Of a DNA stretch of 64,000 bases, positions 56,328 through 64,000 are shown piece after piece. The position numbers were made by a program, and so were the translations under genes. Source of the stretch: Endothia cerciana (Eukaryota > Ascomycota > Sordariomycetes > Diaporthales > Cryphonectriaceae); contig JALRMH010000044.1 of assembly GCA_026119935.1 (NCBI GenBank), positions 1 to 64,000 on the forward strand. The letters are read 5' to 3'. The notes under the pieces were generated by a model, which was given only the letters and a program-made list of their open reading frames with translations, was not told the DNA's origin and searched no databases. Position 1 is the stretch's first letter. Each line of letters starts with the position of its first letter.

Positions 56328-58526
56328 GGCGACGGATGATCTGGGTCGATGAGATAAGTAAGTCTGGTTTGGGGTTGGTTGATGTTGTGGCACTGGTGTA
56401 GATCTACAGATCTCCACGTGGTGATTCGAGAGGATAAAGACCGGTTGCACTTCAGTCAAAGATTTCAGAGGGTTTGTTTGAACGAGAGAAGAAAGTATCC
56501 TGTCCAAGTGGACGGCTGTCTCTTGTTATATATCATCTCGAACCAGAGATATTCTCAATTTCACAGCGACACGATTTCAGCCTGGTGCCAGGAGTTGACA
56601 ACAATTATTTGGGAGTTAAAATAGGTGCTTGACGGACCGTTCCTAGCTTTCCCTAGCTGACGTCTGTGTTCTATCTTCTCCAGGTCACACACACGACGGA
56701 TCTCACGATACTTCTTCCGATAAGGTGTAATATGACCAGCTTTGAATTATTGACCATTTCCAGAACGGTGAGGTGTGCTGTTGAAGTGTGAAACCGTATC
56801 AAGAAAATCCTCGTATACTATACAAAGATGAAATAGACTGCTCTCCGCTGCATGTTCCGGGGGCTCGCTTCGATCGCATTTGGTCAATTCTACTAGAGAT
56901 TGAGTGTGTGTATGGTTTCGTTTCTTTGCCTTTTCCACCGGACAGGTGTCTAGCTCGCCAGGGTTGCGTCGCTAGCTGCCAGTCTAGCTGTGAACTTCGT
57001 AGAAACTTGTAAAGATCGTTTCCAAACGGGAAATATTCTAGAGCGTCTCTAGTGTGTCACTTTATGTCCTGATGCACTCCAGGAGCACTGTTTCTAGATA
57101 GCTGGAGAGGTCTCTGGGATATCTTTAAAATCAAATGACAGACATGGCAGCGTGAGTTCTGAGCTCGCTTCAGGCCGATGCGAGATTCCTATCACCTTCC
57201 TTCAACTCTCTCGAGCTGACTTTTCAACGTTTCCATGTAGGTGTTTATTGCCGGACTTGTACGTGGTGACGACGCCTTGTTCAGCATGAGACAAGCTCGT
57301 AGCGGCGTACGTGGTATGTTGGCACAGGCTGATGAGGCCATGATAAAAGCATAGGAGAGGTCCAGGAGTGGTGCTGCGGCACGGGATTCGAGAAGAAGAA
57401 GAAAAAGGAAGGAAAAAAAGAAGAAGAAAATGAATCACCGGAAAAAACCATCACTGACTCTCAAATCCCGATCGGAATTTTCAATCGTGGAGAGGCCTAT
57501 AAGTTATTGTATCGCTCCCACCCTCTGCCCGTGTGTTCTCTTCTGCCGCATTTTCAAAAGAGCCGATCAGTTACAATACATGTAGATAGTGAGATCGAAC
57601 AGAGTAAGATAACACTAGGTCGTTGATGGTTTGATGATTTCGCAGCTTCGCAAAGGTTGCAGAGGACAGCATAAACATAGACACCTATAGACCTACCTGA
57701 GGATATATGTACAATTCAGTTTGCCGTTAGGGCCGATCTCATCTACAAATGCTTGAATGGACGTATGCTAGCTTCCTACGTCGACTAGGACCTAAAATCG
57801 TTCAAAGTTTGCATGCAATACACATGCCAATCTTCGACGATTCCGTGGCAGCTGCAGATACGGTTATGTCCTTGAAGGACAGAAGAGGCAGGCTTGACAT
57901 GCTTATCGAGAATATAGTTGGAGCTGGGGGACCCTTCAACACGTGTGGTTGGGTTTAAGGAAAGGCGGGCCATGAAACATTCAAAAGGCAGTGACACGCC
58001 TCATAAAGACGGGGCCCAAGTGCCGAACTTGGGTTGGCCGGGCTCGAGGGAACATGATAATTCACGTCAAATTGTCGCCCATCCATCTGTGTGTCTGCCC
58101 CGGAGCGCCGAGGGGCTGAGAAACGGCAGAGTGCCGCCGGGATGGCGGCGTCGCAACCGACTCCGATAGCGGTCAGGCAGGGCTGGTCGACCCGGAGCTT
58201 AACGCAGACGTGCATGCTGATACACATGCGCCTACCCTGTGGGCAGGATCTAAGGATGCACCTACTAATAGGGAGTCGGGAAGATGATCCTGCGGTGACT
58301 CAACGGAATATTGAGCGGTCCTGGGTTACAACACGGCTCGTTTGCGCACTGCCGAGCAGGTCCAGGCAATCCCGAATCACTTCAAAGGCGGGTTGCAACA
58401 TTGCCTTGAACAACGCCACGGACTTATGAGCCAACATACTCGATTCTGATGCTCTAGACATTTCAGTTTGGACCGACACAACTTGCTAGAGTTCGGCAGC
58501 CGGAGAGATAATTCCCTTCCTACACA
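56328..58526. other. 2.2-kb gene-poor region
   Basis: The SH3-protein promoter lies at the left end and the acetyltransferase leader at the right. An AGAAGAAG-rich tract lies near 57400-57430. Short ORFs (60-112 codons) show no motif or splice support. Confidence 0.6.
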
Positions 58527-59097
58527 ATGGCGGGCCCCCGGGTTTGGAAGCAACAAGGTCCAGATGCTACGTACATGTGCTCCACGGACCCAAGCATACT
58601 TGATCTCCAAGCCCTGAATGCAGCCCTTGGCTCAGACATGCTGTGGTGGGCGAGCGCACTGCCCGACGACCGCCTCAAGACCATGGTCGATAACTGCCTG
58701 ATTCTAGCCCTTTATAGCGTCGAAGGTGAGCAATATCGAGCAACCAATTGCACTTGCCATATTCACACCTTTCGTCCACTGACCCATTGCAGGCTCCCAA
58801 GGACGCACCATGATAGGCGCTGCCCGAGTCATCACCGACCGCGTCACATTCGGCTACCTGACAGACGTGTACGTACTGAAGGAGCACCAGCAGAGAGGGC
58901 TCGGAACGTTCCTGATGAAGTGCCTGAACGAAGTCTTGGGTGGGTGGCCGGAGCTCAGGGCCTTGTGGATCCTCTCGAGCAGTCCGGAGAGCCTGAGGTT
59001 GTACGAGAAGATCTTTGGTACGGTAGACTTCTTCGAGGCGAACTCAAACCCCAATTTGAGATTGCTGGAGAAAAAGGGACCGGCAGTCGCCCATTAG
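58527..59097 (+). CDS. GNAT-family N-acetyltransferase (2 exons)
   Basis: Exons 58527-58725 and 58793-59097 join in phase 1 (GTGAGC..TTGCAG) to 167 residues, starting MAGPRVWKQQGPDATY. The acetyl-CoA-binding motif A is LTDVYVLKEHQQRGLGTFLMKCLNE (about 86-110), with the Q/R-x-x-G-x-G/A form QRGLG. The preceding strand GAARVITDRVTFGYL and the later LWILSSSPESLRLYEKIFGT complete the fold. It acetylates an unknown amine or protein substrate using acetyl-CoA; the short length suggests a stand-alone domain. It is convergent with TRM7, with only about 76 bp between the stop codons. Confidence 0.85.
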
Positions 59098-59173
59098 GTC
59101 CATCTCTGCACGGGGGCTAGAGAAGTCCGGGAGTGCTAGAGACTAATCGCCCGAGCAAGATCTTGGACGGGCT

Positions 59174-60414
59174 TCAGCTCTTTACTGTTTTGCCGTATGC
59201 GCCTCCAGCTGCTCTCCGCATCTCAATGGCTCGTTTGTATGGTGGTGCTGTGGGCGGTTGAACAGGATCGAGCGTGACATGGTCCTCCGGTAGTTGGTAA
59301 GATGCATCAGAGTCGAATGCAGATAGGTCTCCACATGCAATGAAGGGTGCGATCCATCGGACATCGTTCTCGTCAGCCTCTGTCTCATCCTCGATCTCGA
59401 CCTCGACAACGCCGTCTTCCCGTGACTGAGCCCCATTGTCGGGTGTCCAATCCCAAGCACCAGTTGTAGGGTTTTGCAACGTCGCAGTCGGAATGATTGA
59501 TAGTTGTGATGTTCTCTCTTTCAGCATCTCTGGCAGTCTGTGGCCCACGCCAAGCGGCTCGTCCAAGCTTGCAATGAACCCAGATGGCGGTTGAAAGTTC
59601 AAGCAGACGATGAAGGCCTCGATACTGCTGGCTCTTGATGACCTGGGCTTTGCCACAACCACCCTTACAAAGAACAGCTTCAGCTGTGCGTAGAGCACAT
59701 CGACATTCCTGCCCCTAAAGATCTTGGCCACGAACTTCCCGCCCGGTTTCAACACGCACAAGGCCAGGTTGAGCGCGGCGAAGAGGAGCTGGGACTGGAC
59801 GTAGATGTCCAGATCGTGGAGGCCGGTGACGTCTGGTGCACCATCGCTCAGGACTAGGTCGACCGGGTGAGAGGCCTGCTGGGCCATACTGCTGGGGTCA
59901 TAATCCGGATCAAGGGTCTTCAGAAGAAGCGGGACAGTAGCAGGATGCGTGATATCTGCACGGAGGGCGATGATTCCCGGCAAGGGACTGATGGGCTGCA
60001 GGTCGATGGCTACAATCTTGACATCCTTTCGAGGCCTTGGCTCATCAGCCCGTGGGACATCGAGCTCTGGGAGAGCGGCAGTCCTCTCCGGAGCGAAGAC
60101 GCGTAGCATCTGCTGGCGAAACTTGGCCTCTTTGTCCTGCCATGCTGACCGGCCAAACTTCTCGCCCTTGATGAGGACCCGGGACAGTACTTGCGACCAG
60201 CTTCCTGGGGCAGCGCAGAGGTCTACCACACGTGTGACATCCTTGAAGAGATCGAACTCTGTGCAGCTGGTCAGTCGGCAACCATGATGGACGCCAGGTT
60301 GATATTGGTACCTTCATCCAGCTGCAACAGCTTGAATGCACTCCTAGCACGCCAACCCTGCTCCTTTGCGAGCCGGTAATAGGCATCGCGCTTGTCCTTC
60401 GAAGACTTGCCCAT
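59174..60414 (-). CDS. TRM7: tRNA (ribose-2'-O-)-methyltransferase TRM7 (2 exons)
   Basis: A cytosolic FtsJ/RrmJ-type enzyme that 2'-O-methylates positions 32 and 34 of the tRNA anticodon loop using S-adenosylmethionine, with Trm732 or Trm734 partners. Exons 60414-60312 and 60258-59174 join in phase 1 to 395 residues; the start is ATG 60414 (MGKSSKDKRDAYYRLAKEQG). Motif I is VVDLCAAPGSWSQVL. The K-D-K-E tetrad appears as K in SAFKLLQ, D in LVLSDGAPDV, K in GKFVAKIFRG and E in SSIEAFIVC. Compared with the roughly 310-residue yeast enzyme there is an insert after motif I (about residues 60-100, ending PRADEPRPRK) and a longer acidic C-terminal region. It is divergent from MAK5. Confidence 0.93.
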
Positions 60415-60504
60415 CGTCACGAATTATAAGTTCAGACTGAAAAAGCTTGAGGAGAGCTTCACAAAGTGAACGCTATATGAAGAGACTCTAGCGCCTGTGG
60501 TTAC

Positions 60505-60512
60505 TGAAAAAT
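60505..60512 (+). promoter_or_regulatory. RRPE-like element (TGAAAAAT)
   Basis: TGAAAAAT is the core of the RRPE consensus TGAAAAATTT of ribosomal RNA-processing genes. It lies 25 bp from a PAC-like site, the arrangement usual in such promoters. Confidence 0.5.
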
Positions 60513-60536
60513 CCGCTGGCAAGGGTTGCCGTAGGG

Positions 60537-60544
60537 GCTCATCG
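60537..60544 (-). promoter_or_regulatory. PAC-like element (GCTCATCG; reverse complement CGATGAGC)
   Basis: The reverse complement CGATGAGC matches the core of the PAC motif (GCGATGAGCT-like) of ribosome-biogenesis genes. It is located between TRM7 and MAK5, about 157 bp from the MAK5 ATG. Confidence 0.55.
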
Positions 60545-60700
60545 ATAAGCCTATGGCCTGGCGCGGACGATCAGCCTGGGCCCACTTTATTTTTGCAAAC
60601 CCAATTTTTTCGCGATGTCGACCCCTCGCGACACCTCGCTGCGCCAAACCACGACTACGAACAAAAAGTGCAGAGCTCTCGAGACACGGTGGTTGACAAC

Positions 60701-62990
60701 ATGAAGAAGAGGAAGCTGGCAGCAGCTGCCGCCACCGCCCCGGAAAAGAAGCGAAGAAAAGGTGCGGCCGGCCAGAAGAAGAGCGCAACAGCAGCCGCGA
60801 GGCCGAAGCGAGCCATCGAGGCCAACAACCTACCATGGAAGACCGTCGATATACCTGAGATGTTTGACGATGCCGAGGGATTTTTCGGTCTGGAGGAAGT
60901 CACTGGTGTCGATGTCGTGCGCAACGGCAACACCGTCAAATTTGTTGCCGCCGTGGACCCCGAGTTGGACAGTGAAGAATTCGAGGGTTTCGATGATGGG
61001 CCCGAGAGCTCTGAGAAGACGAACAAGGCTGGAGACGAGCGCGCGCCTTCCGACTCCGGAGCAAAACCGAAAACCAAAAAGGCAGACAAGAAACAGCAGG
61101 CGAAGGGCGATAAGACGGGGAAGAAAGAAAGGAAGACAGCAGGGCTAGCACAGCCTGAGGAGGATCCAGAGTTGGAGAGCAACATATTTACCACGGCCGG
61201 CGAGGCTGTGGCAGAAGACGCTGCCGAGGATGTCGACATGTCTGCCTGGGTGCCTCTCGATCTGTCACCCCGGATGTTGTCCTCGCTCGCAAGGCTCAAG
61301 TTTACCAAGCCCTCCAAGATACAAGCAGCTGCTATACCGAAGATTCTCGCCGGTCACGATGTCATCGGAAAAGCTTCCACAGGGTCCGGGAAGACGCTAG
61401 CTTTCTCAATACCGATTGTGGAGGCTTGGCTATTGAGACAAGAGGAGGGTGACGCTGAGAATGATGGTTCACCAATCGGCTTGATCATGTCACCAACCAG
61501 GGAGCTGGCTCACCAGCTTACGAGCCACATTAAGGAGCTGTGTGCCGGTCTACCTACTGCACCGTATGTTTGTTCTGTCACCGGTGGTCTGTCGGTGCTG
61601 AAGCAGCAGCGGCAGCTGGAGAAGGCAGACATTGTGGTTGGAACTCCAGGTCGCCTGTGGGAGGTGTTGAGCTCGAGCAGTACACTGCTGGAATCGTTCA
61701 AGAAAGTCAGCTTCTTGGTGGTGGATGAGGCAGATCGTCTCCTTACAGAGGGACACTTCAAAGAAGCCGAGGAAATTCTCCAGGCAATCGATAGAATTAC
61801 GGTCGACGAGGATGATGACGAGCCCGAGCTATTTCCAAGACAGACTCTCGTCTTCTCTGCTACATTCAACAAGGGCCTCCAGCAGAAGTTGGCTGGCAAG
61901 GGCAAATTCGACTTGATGAGCGATGCGCAGTCTATGGAGTATCTGCTGAAGAGGCTGAACTTTAGGGAAGAAAAGCCAAAGTTCGTTGACGTGAACCCAG
62001 TGTCACAAATGGCTCAGGGGCTCAAGGAAGGCCTGGTAGAATGCGGTGCCATGGAGAAGGTACGCTGCCCTGCTCCCCCTCAAAATCACGATCTGGAATA
62101 ATTTGTTGACCTTATCCTAGGACCTCTACCTCTACTCCCTGCTACTATTGCAATCCACACAGCGCACATTAGTCTTCACCAATTCCATCAGCGCCGCCCG
62201 CCGTCTCGTACCCATGCTTCAGAACCTCAATATCCCCGTCTACGCCCTCCACTCCCAGATGCCACAAAAGGCCCGCCTAAGATCCGTTGAGCGCTTCACA
62301 GGGGCAAAGCCCGGAATAGCATCCATCCTCATTGCCACGGATGTAGCCGCTCGCGGTCTTGACATTCCGGGCATCGACGCCGTAATACATTACCATGTCC
62401 CTCGCGCTGCCGATGCCTACGTCCACCGTTCCGGCCGCACGGCAAGAGCAGACAAGTCCGGCCTCAGCGTTCTCCTCTGTGCGCCAGAGGAAGTAGTACC
62501 CACACGAAGACTGATTGCCAAGGTCCACGCCTCGGCAAAGTCTCCTTCGGGCGGGAAGAAGACCGACTTCTTCGTGCAGACGATCGACATCGACCGGCGC
62601 CTTGTGAACCGCTTGAAGGAGCGTGTGACACTGGCAAAGAAGATAGCCGATACTCAGCTCGCGAAGGAGAAGGGTAGCAAGGAGGACGACTGGATGAAGA
62701 ACGCAGCCGAGGAGCTTGGTGTTGAGTATGACAGCGAGGATATGGAGCAGATGGGCAAGTGGGGCGGCCGAGGCAGCGGTAGGAAGGCGAAGCAGGACGA
62801 GGCAAGAGGATTGTCGAAGGCAGAGGTCGGTGCCTTGCGAGCGCAGCTGAAGCATCTGCTATCTAAGAGAGTCAACACTGGTGTCAGCGAGAAGTATATC
62901 GCCGATGGCACCGTCGATATGGATGAATTACTCAGGGGTGCCAAGGGCGACTTCCTCGGCAAGGTTGATGGCCTAGAGCTCGACGACTAG
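60701..62990 (+). CDS. MAK5: ATP-dependent RNA helicase MAK5 (DEAD-box, 2 exons)
   Basis: A nucleolar DEAD-box helicase for 60S ribosomal subunit assembly (DDX24 in animals). Exons 60701-62059 and 62121-62990 join in phase 0 (GTACGC..CTAG) to 742 residues, starting MKKRKLAAAAATAPEKKRRK. The N terminus is basic and nuclear-signal-like, then PWKTVDIPEMFDD, which is characteristic of Mak5. Conserved motifs: AWVPLDLSPRML with the Q-motif region FTKPSKIQAAAIP, Walker A ASTGSGKT, PTRELAHQL, GGL, TPGRLWEVL, the DEAD box VVDEADRLL, SAT in VFSATFNKGL, and the later DVAARGLDIPG and HRSGRTARA. The C-terminal helical tail contains DDWMKNAAEELGVEYDSED. It shares its promoter with TRM7. Confidence 0.95.
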
Positions 62991-63183
62991 TTTCTGGATA
63001 AATATGACAAGCGAACACTATCAATTATCCACGAAAAATCATCATTCGCAATTTCTCTGGCAGTGTTCCATCTTCGCTATCAGGCTCCCTGGGTCCTGTA
63101 CAGCTCAAGCTTGCCGCCCGTCATTGCAGCTTAGCCATAGCCCAGAGCCACGCTTACACATGCATCCCTCATCTCTATCCACT
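62991..63183. other. Intergenic between convergent genes
   Basis: The 3' flanks of MAK5 (plus) and of the right-edge gene (minus) meet in less than 200 bp. Confidence 0.7.
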
Positions 63184-64000
63184 TCACAGTGACATTTTCG
63201 ACCGGCTCTGATACGGCTGTCCTCCGTAGCCAAGCGATAAACTCCCACCCAACGCAGTCCCAACAGTCTTTCCGATTCCCTCAACGACAGACCCCAGCCT
63301 CCCCGTGAGACGGCCTCCCCGGAACTGGTCAACACTGGACGCTCTGGAGCTATTCGTAGGTCTCTCGTGTTCTCGGGGCCAGACTTTGGAGCTGATGTAA
63401 CTGCTATTCTGGCTCGCGTTGAAGGACTTCTGTGAACGGGAATATGCAACCACTGATGTCCTGGGTGTCTGGTTTCGGTATGATGTCCCACTGCGGCCTA
63501 GAAGTCGACCACGCGTCACGTCTACCACTTCATCTCAGATGTCCCCCGATACCTTATCCTGTTCTGGATTACTATCACCATGACAAACATGGCAGACATG
63601 GTTGTTTGATGATCTCCGCCGCGGGCTCACTGACGACGACGAAGTGGTCTTCCCTATCTTTTCTGTTGGAGAAACTGGAGAGCTATCCCTCCTCCTGCGT
63701 CTCGCGGGCATAGACGCCGGGCGGTCGAAGCAGAAGCGCTCATCCAAGTGTTCAAAGAAGGCCTCGGTCTGGGGCCGGCACCTCCCTTCGGCGGCTCTCT
63801 CCTCAGCGGACCGGTCGGCAAAGTCTGGATCGCGGGCTTTTTCTGCGAGCTGCATCCATATGAACATACAGATCTCGTCGTGGATGACGGGCACGCGGAC
63901 GAGCTTGCGGCACTCGGCGATGCCCTCGGACCTGGGCAGGCTGCCGAGCGCGTGCAGCTCGCTCAAGGTGTGAGGGCAGTTGATCCGGATGAGAGACATG
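63184..64000 (-). CDS. Unrecognised protein, 3' part (runs off the right edge)
   Basis: Two exon pieces are visible: 64000-63579 and 63521-63184, joined in phase 1 (GTGATA..GGTAG, a 57-nt intron). I do not recognise a family. The first piece is open to the window edge and contains MSLIRINCPHTLSELHALGS, then KLVRVPVIHDEICMFIWMQL and an Arg/Ser-rich basic stretch with VCHVCH at the splice. The second piece is Ser/Arg/Gly-rich and ends GGSLSLGYGG-QPYQSRSKMSL. A Met at the very edge (63999) could be a start or internal. Function cannot be judged from this part. Confidence 0.6.

Larger units (their letters stand above)
60415..60700. promoter_or_regulatory. Bidirectional TRM7-MAK5 promoter
   Basis: Only 286 bp separate the two divergent ATGs, so the promoters overlap. 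It carries an RRPE-like and a PAC-like element (listed separately). The MAK5 frame is open upstream of 60701 to the left, but the extension is not protein-like. Confidence 0.65.

Overview
The window is nuclear DNA of a filamentous ascomycete, most likely a Sordariomycete. Genes are monocistronic and lie on both strands. Introns are short (about 40-210 nt) with GT..AG ends and fungal branch points of the CTRAC type (for example GCTAAC, TACTAAC, GCTGAC). Several proteins have a typical Pezizomycotina architecture. I reconstructed exons by matching splice phases across neighbouring open frames, so boundaries are inferences except where stated. No bacterial operons, CRISPR arrays or recognisable transposons are present.

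Layout, left to right. 0-9.5 kb: a poly-C/G rich left edge, nuclear transport factor 2 (NTF2, minus), the sulfite reductase flavoprotein subunit MET10 (minus), then a gene-poor, microsatellite-bearing stretch. 9.5-17.7 kb: a P1B copper-transporting ATPase, a DEDD 3'-5' exonuclease-domain protein, and a gene-poor block holding one doubtful ORF. 17.7-28 kb: a class I sirtuin (Sir2), an SCY1-like pseudokinase, a mitochondrial branched-chain aminotransferase, and a small complex I subunit (ESSS/NDUFB11 type). 28-45.3 kb: a block rich in helicase and nuclease domains: Dna2 (minus), a divergent conserved two-membrane-segment protein, a 2276-residue fusion of an SF1 helicase, an NF-X1-like zinc finger and three CbxX/CfqX-type AAA+ modules (minus), and a divergently transcribed protein with an ExK (FELKTR) nuclease-like motif. 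45-53 kb: a 4-kb gene desert, a Zn2Cys6 regulator resembling DAL81/TamA, and a tRNA-Val(AAC). 53-64 kb: a secreted or membrane-anchored SH3-domain protein, a second gene-poor stretch, a GNAT acetyltransferase, the tRNA 2'-O-methyltransferase TRM7, the ribosome-biogenesis DEAD-box helicase MAK5 sharing a bidirectional promoter with TRM7, and the 3' part of an unrecognised gene that runs off the right edge.

Most genes are housekeeping: sulfur and branched-chain amino-acid metabolism, nuclear transport, respiration, replication, tRNA and ribosome maturation. The best candidate for an undescribed system is the giant helicase/zinc finger/triple-AAA protein and its divergently transcribed nuclease-like neighbour. 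A second notable item is a TGAAAAAT plus GCTCATCG pair between TRM7 and MAK5, which matches the RRPE and PAC elements of ribosome-biogenesis regulons. Runs of 11 or more G or C recur through the intergenic DNA and in at least one intron.
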